Shown piece after piece: positions 23,446-32,871 of a stretch of 64,000 bases of DNA. Made by a program: the position numbers and the translations under genes. The stretch is from contig NZ_CP121682.1 in assembly GCF_029760955.1 (NCBI RefSeq), forward strand, positions 4,340,001 to 4,404,000, written 5' to 3'. This DNA is from Streptomyces cathayae. Its GTDB lineage: Bacteria; Actinomycetota; Actinomycetes; Streptomycetales; Streptomycetaceae. Positions within the stretch are counted from its first letter, which is position 1. Every line of letters starts with the position of its first letter. The notes beneath the pieces are model-generated. The model searched no databases and was not told the DNA's origin. It was given only the letters and a program-made list of their open reading frames with translations.

Positions 23446-24438
23446 TCAGGCCACCCGGCGGGACCGGTACTCGGCGATCTCCGTCATCGGGGGCCGTTCC
23501 TCGGTGTCCACCGAGTGGGTACGGGGCTCGAAGCCGGCGCCGATCCGTTCGAACTGGGTGAGCGCGGGGCGGATCAGGTGCCCGCGGGCCAGGCGGAGCT
23601 GGGCGGTGCGGTAGATCGCGGCGGCCATGCGGCCGAGGGCCTGGCCGTCCTGATGACGGTGCCTGCGGACGCCGACGTCGACCTGGGCGAGGGCGTCCAG
23701 GCCCACCAGGTGCAGGGCGTCGACCAGCATGCCCAGCTCCACGCCGTAGCCGACGGGGAAGGGCAGCCGCTCCAGGAGCGAGCGCCGGGCCGCGTACTCG
23801 CCGCCGAGCGGCTGGACGAAGCCGGCCAGCTGCGGCCAGTGCATGTTGAGCAGCGGGCGCGCCATCAGCTCCGTGACCCTGCCGCCCTGACCGGCCGTAC
23901 CGGCCGTACCGGCGGTGCCGGCGGTACCGGCCGTGTCTCCGTCGGACACCGTGAGGGGGCGGTCGTACATCGCCTTCACCAGGTGGACGTCCGGCTCGGT
24001 GAGCAGCGGGCCGACGATGCCGGAGACGAAGTCGGCGGAGAACTCCCTGAGGTCCGCGTCGACGAAGCAGACGATGTCCCCCCGGGTGACGAGCAGGGAG
24101 CGCCACAGCACCTCGCCCTTGCCGGGCACGGCGGGGAGGCGGGGCAGGATCGTGTCCCGGTGCACCACCGTCGCGCCCGCCGCCGCGGCCACCTCGGACG
24201 TGTGGTCGGACGAGCCGGAGTCCACGACCACGACCTCGTCGACCAGCGGGACCCGGAGCATCAGCTCGCGCCGGACGACCCCGACGATGTCACCGACCGT
24301 CGCCTCCTCGTTGAGCGCGGGCAGTACCACGCTCACCGTCCGGCCCGTGGCGCGCTTCGCGGCCAGGACGCGGTGCAGCGGGCGGTCGGCCACGGACCAG
24401 GAGCGGTCGGCCAGCCAGCGCTCGACTTCTTCCAGCAC
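23446..24438 (-). CDS. gpgS: Glucosyl-3-phosphoglycerate synthase
   Basis: 330 residues. It is a GT-A glycosyltransferase of the GpgS/GT81 type: VSVVLPALNEEATVGDIV (35-52), VVVVDSGSSDHTSEVAAAAGA, LPAVPGKGEVLWRSL, VDADLREFSADFV (126-138), and GFVQPLGGEYAARRSLLERLPFPVGYGVELGMLVDA. It makes glucosyl-3-phosphoglycerate, the precursor of glucosylglycerate and methylglucose lipopolysaccharides in actinobacteria. Start GTG 24438 follows GAGGAG. A (Gly-Thr-Ala)n repeat of about 20 residues (165-186) is inserted in a loop before GGRVTEL. Confidence 0.9.
   Translation of the reverse strand: MLEEVERWLADRSWSVADRPLHRVLAAKRATGRTVSVVLPALNEEATVGDIVGVVRRELMLRVPLVDEVVVVDSGSSDHTSEVAAAAGATVVHRDTILPRLPAVPGKGEVLWRSLLVTRGDIVCFVDADLREFSADFVSGIVGPLLTEPDVHLVKAMYDRPLTVSDGDTAGTAGTAGTAGTAGQGGRVTELMARPLLNMHWPQLAGFVQPLGGEYAARRSLLERLPFPVGYGVELGMLVDALHLVGLDALAQVDVGVRRHRHQDGQALGRMAAAIYRTAQLRLARGHLIRPALTQFERIGAGFEPRTHSVDTEERPPMTEIAEYRSRRVA
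23891..23933 (-). repeat. In-frame 9-base tandem repeat in gpgS
   Basis: About five near-identical GTACCGGCC units encode the GTA repeats of GpgS. The unit is a multiple of three and keeps the frame. Confidence 0.85.
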
Positions 24439-24648
24439 GGTCTGTGGCTCCTCACCTCTGTGACCTCTGTGATCCATACACCTGGCACCCGTTGATCCAT
24501 CTCGCGGTTCGGACGCGCACTCTCCACCGTCCGAGCCGTCGGTTACAGTCTTGAACAACGCGGGCGCCCCTTGCACACCGGGGGTCTCGACCCCCCTTGC
24601 GTCCGCGGCGCACGACCGCGTCACCGCATGACACACAACCGAATACAG

Positions 24649-24839
24649 CTCATCCAGAGGGGCAGAGGGATACGGCCCGATGAAGCCCCGGCAACCCTCC
24701 AGCCGGTTCTCGTGGATCACCGTCGATCGACGATCACAGCGGAACACCGCACGCTGATCGCTGATCGTCCACGCGAGGCTCCCGGCTAGGGAAGGTGCCA
24801 AGTCCGTCTCACGACGAAACACGTCGTGAGGAAGATGAG
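24649..24839 (+). promoter_or_regulatory. SAM-I (S-box) riboswitch
   Basis: The conserved S-box core is readable: P1 CTCATC (24649-24654) pairs with GATGAG (24834-24839). Between them lie GGCAGAGGGA, GGCCCGATGAAGCCCCGGCAACC, then GAAGGTGCCAAGTCC and a P4 hairpin CTCACGACG/CGTCGTGAG. It sits 21 bases before a threonine-synthase-like gene. P1's 3' strand runs directly into the AGGAGAAAGG ribosome-binding site, and no terminator hairpin is visible, so control of translation start is likely. Confidence 0.9.
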
Positions 24840-24859
24840 GAGAAAGGGCCTCGCCTCAC

Positions 24860-26164
24860 ATGGCTGTGCAGACCGTCGCAAGCACCACCGACTCCGTCGC
24901 TGAATCCGCTGCGCCCTCCGTCGATCTCGGCCCCGCCGCCGCGCTGTCCTGCCGCGAATGCGGCCACCGCGTCCCCCTCGGCCCGCTCTTCGCGTGCGAG
25001 GAGTGTTTCGGTCCGCTGGAGATCGCCTACGACTTCTCGGCCTACGACACCGAGGAACTCCGCCGGAGCATCGAGGCGGGCCCCGCGAACATCTGGCGCT
25101 ACGCGCCGCTGCTGCCCGTCCCCGCCGACGTGGCGACCAAGCCGAACATCAACCCCGGCTGGACCCAGCTCGTCCAGGCCGACCGCCTCGCCCGTGAACT
25201 CGGCGTCACCGGCGGCCTGTTCGTGAAGGACGACTCCGGCAACCCGACCCACTCCTTCAAGGACCGGGTCGTCGCCCAGGCCCTGGAGGCCGCCCGCGCC
25301 TTCGGCTTCACCACCCTGTCCTGCTCCTCCACGGGCAACCTCGCCGGTGCCGTCGGCGCCGCCGCCGCCCGCGCCGGCCTGCGCTCCTGCGTGTTCATCC
25401 CGCACGACCTGGAGCAGGGCAAGGTCGTCATGGCCGCCGTCTACGGCGGTGAACTCGTCGGCATCGAGGGCAACTACGACGACGTGAACCGCTTCTGCTC
25501 CGAGCTGATCGGCGACCCGGCGGGCGAGGGCTGGGGCTTCGTCAACGTCAACCTGCGGCCGTACTACGCCGAGGGCTCCAAGACCCTCGCGTACGAGATC
25601 TGCGAGCAGCTCGGCTGGCGGCTGCCCGACCAGCTCGTCGTCCCCATCGCCTCCGGCTCGCAGCTCACGAAGATCGACAAGGGGCTGCAGGAGCTGATCC
25701 GGCTCGGCCTCGTCGAGGACAGGCCGTACAAGATCTTCGGTGCGCAGGCCGAGGGCTGCTCGCCGGTGTCGACCGCGTACAAGGCGGGCCACGACGTCGT
25801 CCGGCCGCAGAAGCCGAAGACCATCGCCAAGTCGCTCGCCATCGGCAACCCGGCCGACGGTCCGTACGTCCTGGACATCGCGCGCCGCACCGGCGGCGCG
25901 GTGGAGGACGTGACGGACGAGCAGGTCGTGGAGGCCATCCGGCTGCTCGCCCGGACCGAGGGCATCTTCGCCGAGACCGCGGGCGGTGTGACCGTCGGCG
26001 TGACGAAGAAGCTGATCGAGAACGGCCTCCTGGACCCGTCCCTGACCACCGTCGTCCTCAACACCGGCGACGGCCTCAAGACCCTGGACGCGGTGGCCGA
26101 CACCGGCCTGACCGCGACCATCCGCCCCAGCCTCGAGTCGTTCCGAGAGGCCGGCCTCGCCTGA
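24860..26164 (+). CDS. metM: Threonine-synthase-like PLP enzyme, probable MetM (homocysteine-forming)
   Basis: 434 residues. Fold-type II PLP enzyme of the threonine synthase family: an N-terminal zinc-ribbon-like CREC...CEEC (31-49), the PLP lysine in NPTHSFKDR (K134), the phosphate-binding CSSTGNLAGA, and a C-terminal NTGDGLKTLDA. Three features argue against plain ThrC: a SAM riboswitch in the leader, no hom/thrB neighbours, and a following sulfur-carrier gene. As I recall, Streptomyces MetM uses O-phosphohomoserine and a thiocarboxylated carrier (MetO) to make homocysteine; this pair has that layout. Automated annotation would call it thrC. ATG at 24860 follows AGGAGAAAGG. Confidence 0.85.
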   Translation: MAVQTVASTTDSVAESAAPSVDLGPAAALSCRECGHRVPLGPLFACEECFGPLEIAYDFSAYDTEELRRSIEAGPANIWRYAPLLPVPADVATKPNINPGWTQLVQADRLARELGVTGGLFVKDDSGNPTHSFKDRVVAQALEAARAFGFTTLSCSSTGNLAGAVGAAAARAGLRSCVFIPHDLEQGKVVMAAVYGGELVGIEGNYDDVNRFCSELIGDPAGEGWGFVNVNLRPYYAEGSKTLAYEICEQLGWRLPDQLVVPIASGSQLTKIDKGLQELIRLGLVEDRPYKIFGAQAEGCSPVSTAYKAGHDVVRPQKPKTIAKSLAIGNPADGPYVLDIARRTGGAVEDVTDEQVVEAIRLLARTEGIFAETAGGVTVGVTKKLIENGLLDPSLTTVVLNTGDGLKTLDAVADTGLTATIRPSLESFREAGLA

Positions 26165-26339
26165 CCTCCTCCTCGGAGTCCCGAGGAGACCGACGGTCGC
26201 CCGTGGGGCATCGCGCCGCACGGCCGACCGTCCCCGGGGCGCACCCGGGCCGGGGTCCCGCACCGGCTTCACCGGCCGACACCGCCGACCCGGCGGCCGA
26301 CACGCAGAGTATTCCCCTCGTCACTGGAGGTCGATCCGC

Positions 26340-26615
26340 ATGGGCGTGACCGTTCGCATCCCCACCATCCTGCGCACCTACACCGGCGGCAAGGCCGAGG
26401 TGAGCGCCGAGGGGGCGACCCTCGGCGACGTCATCGCCGACCTGGAGAAGAGCCACACCGGGATCTCCGCCCGGGTCCTGGACGACCAGGGCAAGCTGCG
26501 CCGTTTCGTCAACGTCTACGTCAACGACGACGACGTCCGCTTCGAGCAGGGCCTGGAGACGGTGACCCCGGACGGTGCCGGTGTGTCGATCATCCCGGCC
26601 GTCGCCGGCGGCTGA
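26340..26615 (+). CDS. metO: MoaD/ThiS-family sulfur-carrier protein, probable MetO
   Basis: 91 residues with a ubiquitin-like fold (VTVRIPTILRTYTGGKAEV, LGDVIADLEKSH, NVYVNDDDVRFEQGLETVTPDGAGVSIIPAVAGG). The C-terminal Gly-Gly is the site of adenylation and thiocarboxylation in this family. It resembles mycobacterial CysO as well, but lies downstream of the SAM-riboswitch-led metM-like gene (175 bases) instead of cysM, which favours sulfur donation for homocysteine. CTGGAGG precedes the ATG. No MoeB-type or JAMM protease gene is adjacent, so activation enzymes are elsewhere. Confidence 0.85.
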   Translation: MGVTVRIPTILRTYTGGKAEVSAEGATLGDVIADLEKSHTGISARVLDDQGKLRRFVNVYVNDDDVRFEQGLETVTPDGAGVSIIPAVAGG

Positions 26616-26620
26616 TCATT

Positions 26621-26650
26621 ACCCTCGGTAACCGATGTGACCGAGGGTTT
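26621..26650 (+). terminator. Terminator after metO
   Basis: ACCCTCGGT and ACCGAGGGT form a perfect 9-base stem with a 10-base loop, followed by TTT, six bases after the stop codon. Confidence 0.85.
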
Positions 26651-26658
26651 ACCGTGTC

Positions 26659-26687
26659 GCCCCCTCCGTGAGAGAAGCGGAGGGGGC
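26659..26687 (+). terminator. Second hairpin terminator
   Basis: GCCCCCTCCG and CGGAGGGGGC pair perfectly over 10 bases with a 9-base loop, followed by AATT. Confidence 0.75.
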
Positions 26688-27045
26688 AATTCCATGGGGT
26701 TGAGCGCGGTAGGGTTGGGGAACGCGGTCCCGGCTCCCTGTTCTGGAACCGCCAATTCCTGCCGCACACCCGACTGGATGCAGCCAAAATCCGGTTCGCT
26801 TCTGCGGCATTTGCGGGCTTTGCCCCACCTGACTTGCCCTGAAATCAGGTGAATTCCCGTTACATTCCGGACTGGCGGCGTCCAGATTTCTCGTCCGATT
26901 GACCTGTTGCAGAGGGCAGTTGGACGGATACATTCGGCCGCGGTCGACGCGTTCCGGCGCACGCCCCCAGTCGTTGGGGGGTGAGGTCTGACCCGGATCC
27001 GCGAAGTGTGGATCTGTGCAAGGGCCAGTAATAGGGGAGTTAGGC
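26688..27045. other. Long leader/promoter region of the cold-shock gene
   Basis: No gene seen. This stretch is AT-richer than average and holds an inverted repeat CACCTGA...TCAGGTG (26826-26851). The gene is preceded by GGGGAGTTAGGC. Long 5' leaders are usual for cold-shock genes, and structure here may affect their translation. Confidence 0.55.
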
Positions 27046-27249
27046 ATGGCTCAGGGCACCGTCAAGTGGTTCAACGCGGAGAAGGGGTACGGCTTCATCG
27101 CGGTCGACGGTGGTGCGGATGTTTTCGTCCACTACAGCGCGATCCAGATGGACGGCTACCGCACCCTCGAAGAAGGCCAGCGGGTCGAGTTCGAGATCTC
27201 GCAGGGCCAGAAGGGCCCGCAGGCCGACATGGTCCGTCTCAGCGCCTGA
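27046..27249 (+). CDS. Cold-shock protein (CspA family)
   Basis: 67 residues, a single cold-shock domain with RNP1 [11 protein letters not shown] and RNP2 VFVHYSAI, starting [14 protein letters not shown]. It binds single-stranded RNA/DNA and acts as an RNA chaperone. It corresponds to one of the ScoF-type genes of streptomycetes. ATG at 27046 follows GGGGAG; an in-frame ATG at 27016 is not needed. Confidence 0.96.
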   Translation: MAQGTVKWFNAEKGYGFIAVDGGADVFVHYSAIQMDGYRTLEEGQRVEFEISQGQKGPQADMVRLSA

Positions 27250-27278
27250 ACGCGCTACCACCGCAAGAATTTCCTGCC

Positions 27279-27317
27279 GACGAAGGGTCCGCACCCCCAG
27301 GGTGCGGACCCTTCGTC
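27279..27317 (+). terminator. Cold-shock gene terminator
   Basis: Perfect 18-base stem starting GACGAAGGGTCCGC and closing GCGGACCCTTCGTC with a 3-base loop, about 30 bases after the stop. Confidence 0.9.
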
Positions 27318-27429
27318 ATGCCGGGACCCGGGTGGTGACCGGCGCCCGGGGGCGTTCGCGCGCGGCCGGCTCCGCGCCGCCCGCGCTGTTCGCGTGCGGC
27401 TGACTCTTCCCCGCGATCCACGGGGGGCG

Positions 27430-27456
27430 CTTGCACTCGCATGGGTCGAGTGCTAA
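27430..27456 (+). promoter_or_regulatory. CIRCE operator 1 (HrcA site)
   Basis: CTTGCACTC-N9-GAGTGCTAA matches the CIRCE consensus TTAGCACTC-N9-GAGTGCTAA with two mismatches in the left arm. TTGCAC in the arm may double as a -35 box with TAATCA at 27454-27459 as -10. Confidence 0.88.
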
Positions 27457-27465
27457 TCATTGGCG

Positions 27466-27492
27466 TTAGCACTCTGAAGGTGAGAGTGACAA
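27466..27492 (+). promoter_or_regulatory. CIRCE operator 2 (HrcA site)
   Basis: TTAGCACTC-N9-GAGTGACAA, one mismatch to consensus, 9 bases downstream of the first element. Both lie in the groEL2 promoter/leader and should bind the heat-shock repressor HrcA. Confidence 0.9.
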
Positions 27493-27585
27493 CGTAAGGA
27501 CCGGGTCGGTGAGGCCCGCAGGCCGGTGGGGCAAGGAACCGCCGGTTCTGTGAGCCGTCCGTCGCGGGCGCGGGCGCGGTCCTAG

Positions 27586-29244
<1,659 letters not shown>

Positions 29245-29282
29245 GCCTGACTCACCTCAGGTTCGGACCCGGTCCGTCAGTA

Positions 29283-29327
29283 CCGAGGGCGGCACCCCCT
29301 GTTTCGGCAGGGGGTGCCGCCCTCGGG
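29283..29327 (+). terminator. groEL2 terminator
   Basis: Perfect 19-base stem (CCGAGGGCGGCACC... closing GGTGCCGCCCTCGG) with a 6-base loop, followed by a T-rich stretch, 38 bases after the stop. Confidence 0.93.
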
Positions 29328-29449
29328 CGTTTCCGCGTTTCCGCTCTGTTGCCCGACCGGCTGGAGCGCGACGAGCTCGAGCCGTACGACGCGGCGTCGC
29401 TGCGGACGCCGAGCCGAGCCGAGCCGAGCAGAGCTGCGGGCCCCGTCGA

Positions 29450-30019
29450 CTACAGGTCGCGCATCGGTTCGATGTCGTGCCGGACCGGCGTGCCCCACAC
29501 GCGCAGTACCTCGTAGTCGGTGAACTCGTGCACCACCCGGTACGCCGTGGCGGGCCGGGGCCCGCGCCGCTGCGCCGCGATGTACAGCTCGGCCTCGCGC
29601 CGGTCCCGGCGTGGGGTGCCGCACAGCTGCCACGCCTGACCGTTCCACAGCTCCGGCAGCCAGCGCTGCTGCGGCTGGGGGCGGTCGCCGTGCATCCCGT
29701 ACCGGGACGGGACGGGCTCGGTGGGCGGCTGGTGGGGCGCCGGCCCGTTGAACTCGGCGCGGCGGGCGGTCCGGCGCCGGGTCTCGCACAGCAGGCACAG
29801 GTCGGGGGCGCTCTTGTCGACCGGCCCGGTCGGGTGCTCGGCACAGCGGGTGCTGGGCGCGGCCGTCTCGACGCTCTCCTCCAGCCGGTCCAGCGCGCGC
29901 TTCAGGTCGGCCCGTACCTCGTGCAGCTTGGCGTCCGGCGTGTCGGCGGCCAGCGCCTCGCCGTGCTCGCCGAGGACGCGCAGGGCGCGGCCCAGGGCGG
30001 TGAGCTGCGCGTGGTTCAT
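29450..30019 (-). CDS. Conserved hypothetical protein with Cys pairs
   Basis: 189 residues. A helical N-terminus (LTALGRALRVLGEHGEALA, VRADLKRALDRLEESVE) is followed by CAEHPTGP...DLCLLCETRRRTARR, a possible zinc-binding cluster. A C-terminal part with QAWQLCGTPRRDRREAELYIAAQ and AYRVVHEFTDYEVLRVWG completes it. I do not recognise a named family; the C-terminal half looks like a small phage-/plasmid-type accessory domain. It is convergent with groEL2 and divergent from the next gene. Confidence 0.75.
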   Translation of the reverse strand: MNHAQLTALGRALRVLGEHGEALAADTPDAKLHEVRADLKRALDRLEESVETAAPSTRCAEHPTGPVDKSAPDLCLLCETRRRTARRAEFNGPAPHQPPTEPVPSRYGMHGDRPQPQQRWLPELWNGQAWQLCGTPRRDRREAELYIAAQRRGPRPATAYRVVHEFTDYEVLRVWGTPVRHDIEPMRDL

Positions 30020-30293
30020 GATTCGTCTCCGGGTGGGGGAGGTCCAGTATCCCAGTGTTCACCGGGGGCGGTCACCGTCGTGCGGAGCGGTCGTCCCGGA
30101 CTGCTCGAGGCCCGGACGAACCGTGCGGGCGGTGTGGATCCAGCCGCCCGCCGCGTACGTGTTCCGGCATCCGATGAGCCGGGACCTTGCCGGGATCCGG
30201 CATGTCGCACGCCCGTGATGCCCGTTTACCCTGCTCGGACACATCCGGTGTCGGCACTGACCGGGACGGACGGCCGACGAGGGGAGGGGCGCG

Positions 30294-30851
30294 ATGTTCT
30301 CGGTGGCCTGGGGGGTGTTCGCGACCGCCTTCGGCTGGATCGTCGCGACGGATTTCCGGGGGGCGGCCCACCGCTTCCACGCGATGTCCCGCGCGGCCAC
30401 GCCGTTCGGCGGCGCCGGCGCCTCGTGTGTGGGCGTCGGCTTCCTCCGTGCCGTGGCGGGGGTGTTCGGCCTGATCGGCCCGTTCGTCCTGGGCGCGGGG
30501 CTCCTGGACCTGTGGCGTGGTGAGGCGGGGCCGGGCGGATTGCCCCCGGTGCCCTCCTTGCCCGCCTGGCTCCTCGTGTGTGAGGCGCTGGTCGCCGGTG
30601 TCGGTCTGTGGATGACGTGGCGGCGTTCCGGCATGCTGCGCCGTGAGTGGGACGCCGGCACCGCACTGCGGCGTGCTGCCGTCGTCGTTCTCACGGCGTC
30701 GGTCGCCGCGTTCCTCGTGATGCTGAGCCTCGGTCAGGGCGGATGGGCGGTGGTGAGCTGGCTGGTCGGCGGCCTGTGCAGCCTCACCCTGCTCCTGGGC
30801 CGCCGAACCGATCAGCCCTCCGCCGCCGGTCCGGCCCCTGCGGATTCCTGA
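30294..30851 (+). CDS. Integral membrane protein, function unknown
   Basis: 185 residues with four predicted membrane helices (about 3-20, 47-70, 87-105, 126-168 as two). No catalytic motif seen. Start ATG at 30294 follows GAGGGGAGGGGCGCG, a good ribosome-binding site. Its 3' end overlaps the 3' end of the convergent murQ gene by 40 bases. Confidence 0.78.
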   Translation: MFSVAWGVFATAFGWIVATDFRGAAHRFHAMSRAATPFGGAGASCVGVGFLRAVAGVFGLIGPFVLGAGLLDLWRGEAGPGGLPPVPSLPAWLLVCEALVAGVGLWMTWRRSGMLRREWDAGTALRRAAVVVLTASVAAFLVMLSLGQGGWAVVSWLVGGLCSLTLLLGRRTDQPSAAGPAPADS

Positions 30852-31783
30852 CCGCTCACCTTCGCCAGCGCGGCGCGCAGGTGGCCGGCGGCCTCGGTCA
30901 GCAGGCGGGTGGCCGTCGGGCCGTCCACGTCGGCGAGCAGGACCAGGATGGCGTGCTTGACCTCACCGTCCGTGGCGGCCAGGGCGCGCTCGATGTCGGC
31001 GTCCGCCGCGCCGGTCGCGAGGGCGACGATACGGCGGGAGCGGGCGCGCAGCTTCTCGTTGGAGGCGCGGACGTCGACCATCAGGTTCCCGTACGTCTTG
31101 CCCAGCCGGATCATCGTGATCGTCGAGATCATGTTCAGGACGAGTTTCTGGGCGGTGCCGGCCTTGAGGCGGGTGGAGCCGGTGAGGAGTTCCGGGCCGA
31201 CGACCACCTCGACGCCGTGCTCGGCCGCCGCGGCGAGCGGGCTGTTCGCGTTGCAGGCGAGGCCCACGGTCAGCGCGCCCCGCTCGCGGGCCCAGGTGAC
31301 GGCGCCGACGGCGTACGGGGTGCGCCCGGAGGCGGAGACGCCGACCACCGAGTCGTCGGCGGTCAGCCCCAGCGCGGCCAGGTCGGAGGCGGCCAGCTCC
31401 GCCGAGTCCTCGGCGCCCTCGACCGAGGTCACCATGGCGCCGGGACCGCCCGCGATCAGGCCGACGACCCTGGCGGGGTCGGTGTTGAAGGTCGGCGGGC
31501 ACTCGGAGGCGTCCAGGACACCGAGCCGGCCGGCGGTGCCCGCGCCCGCGTAGACCAGCCGGCCGCCCCGGGCCATCCGGTCGGCGACGGCGTCGATCGC
31601 GGCGGCGATCCGCGGCAGCTGTCCGGCCACGGCACCGGCCACGGTGGCGTCCTCGCCGTTCATCAGCCGGGCGATGTCGAGGGTGGGCAGCCGGTCGACG
31701 TCCGCCAGCTCCGGACGGAACGCCTCGGTGGTCAGGGTCTCCAACTCGGCGCGGAGACCACGGGGTTCGGGCGTGGGGGTCAT
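30812..31783 (-). CDS. murQ: N-acetylmuramic acid 6-phosphate etherase
   Basis: 323 residues with SIS-domain motifs: AGGRLVYAGAGTAGRLGVLDASECPPTF, VTSVEGAEDS, VGVSASGRTPYAVGA, LACNANSPLA, GPELLTGSTRLKAGTAQKLVLNMIST. It cleaves the lactyl ether of MurNAc-6-P to GlcNAc-6-P, which NagA (encoded earlier in this window) can then deacetylate. It probably follows the RpiR regulator in one transcript (124-base gap). This ties peptidoglycan recycling to amino-sugar catabolism. Confidence 0.95.
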   Translation of the reverse strand: MTPTPEPRGLRAELETLTTEAFRPELADVDRLPTLDIARLMNGEDATVAGAVAGQLPRIAAAIDAVADRMARGGRLVYAGAGTAGRLGVLDASECPPTFNTDPARVVGLIAGGPGAMVTSVEGAEDSAELAASDLAALGLTADDSVVGVSASGRTPYAVGAVTWARERGALTVGLACNANSPLAAAAEHGVEVVVGPELLTGSTRLKAGTAQKLVLNMISTITMIRLGKTYGNLMVDVRASNEKLRARSRRIVALATGAADADIERALAATDGEVKHAILVLLADVDGPTATRLLTEAAGHLRAALAKVSGQESAGAGPAAEG

Positions 31784-31907
31784 GGAACGGTTCTCTCCGG
31801 TGGTCTGTGTCCGGTGGGCTGCGCCCGGTGTCTTCGGCCGGTGTCCTCGGCCTGTGCGGGAACGCGGGAACCGCGGTGGGGCGTGAACGGCTCCGGTGTC
31901 CCGTCCG

Positions 31908-32816
31908 CTACCGCGGACCGCTCCGGTGCCGGTGGGCCAGCGCCTCGTACGACGCGGACAGGGCGGGGGCCGCCGACTCGTAGGTGCGCTGGGCGATGCC
32001 GACGAACAGACAGTCCACCACCAGGAGCTGACTGGTCCGGGACGACATCGCGGCCGGGCGCAGCTCGCTCTCGCGGGCCGTGGACGTGGTCAGTACGTGG
32101 TCGGCGTACTGGGTGACGGGTCCGTTCGGGCGGCCGGTCACCGCGATCGTCGTCGCCCCGTGCTCGAAGGCCACCCGCAGCGGTTCGATGACGTCCCCGG
32201 TCGACCCGGAGTGCGTGATGGCGACGGCCACGTCACCGGCGCGCAGCTGCACCGCGTTGGTGACGGCGAGGTGCGGATCGCCGGGGGCGTGGGCTATCAG
32301 GCCTATGCGCAGCAGCTTCTGGGTGAGGTCCTGGGCGACCAGGCCGGAGGCGCCGATGCCGTACACGTCCGTCCGGCGGGCACCGGCCAGCGCCGCGACG
32401 GCCGCGCCGAGCTGGACGGTGTCCAGTCCGGCCGCGGTGTCGGCGAGGGTCTGCTGCTCGTCGTAGGCGAGTTTGGCGACGACGTCGGCGATGGGGTCGT
32501 CCACCGCGATGTCGGTCGTGATGGAGGGCGCGCGGCCGGACTGCTGCTGGGCGGCGAGCCCGGCGAGGGCGAGCCGCAGGTCGCGGTAGCCGGGGTAGCC
32601 GAGCAGGCGGGCGGTGCGGACGACGGTGGCCTCGCTGGTGCCGGTGAGCTCGGCGAGGCCGGTGACCGTGAGGGCGGCGCAGCCGGCCGGGTCGCCCGCG
32701 ACGGCCTCGGCGACCCGCTGCATGGAACGGGTCATCGAGGGGGCCAGCGTGCGCACCTTGGCCGCGAGGGCGGCGGGGGCGGGCGGAGCGAAAATTTCCT
32801 TCACGTCCTGGGTCAC
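31908..32816 (-). CDS. RpiR/MurR-type phosphosugar-responsive regulator
   Basis: 302 residues. The N-terminal RpiR helix-turn-helix (about residues 22-100: SMTRSMQRVAEAVAGDPAGCAALTVTGLAELTGTSEATVVRTARLLGYPGYRDLRLAL) precedes a SIS domain (about 130-270: DVYGIGASGLVAQDLTQKLLRIG, AVAITHSGSTGDVIEPLRVA). Upstream of murQ on the same strand, so it likely senses MurNAc-6-P or a related phosphosugar. GTG at 32816 is used; GTG at 32803 (VKEIF) is an alternative. A GAAAGATATTTTCG dyad overlaps its promoter. Confidence 0.92.
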   Translation of the reverse strand: MTQDVKEIFAPPAPAALAAKVRTLAPSMTRSMQRVAEAVAGDPAGCAALTVTGLAELTGTSEATVVRTARLLGYPGYRDLRLALAGLAAQQQSGRAPSITTDIAVDDPIADVVAKLAYDEQQTLADTAAGLDTVQLGAAVAALAGARRTDVYGIGASGLVAQDLTQKLLRIGLIAHAPGDPHLAVTNAVQLRAGDVAVAITHSGSTGDVIEPLRVAFEHGATTIAVTGRPNGPVTQYADHVLTTSTARESELRPAAMSSRTSQLLVVDCLFVGIAQRTYESAAPALSASYEALAHRHRSGPR

Positions 32817-32822
32817 CCCTGA

Positions 32823-32842
32823 AAGATATTTTCGTTTCGGTG
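32823..32842. promoter_or_regulatory. AT-rich dyad upstream of the rpiR gene
   Basis: GAAAGATATTTTC (32821-32833) is a near-palindrome in otherwise GC-rich DNA, immediately upstream of the regulator's start. It could be the RpiR operator or the -10 region of the promoter. Confidence 0.35.
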
Positions 32843-32871
32843 GTGCGGTCAAGGGTGCGCACAATGGGGGC

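Noticed and set aside
24860..26164. Simple call as thrC
   Set aside because: SAM riboswitch and the adjacent Gly-Gly sulfur carrier fit MetM better, though sequence alone cannot exclude threonine synthase activity.
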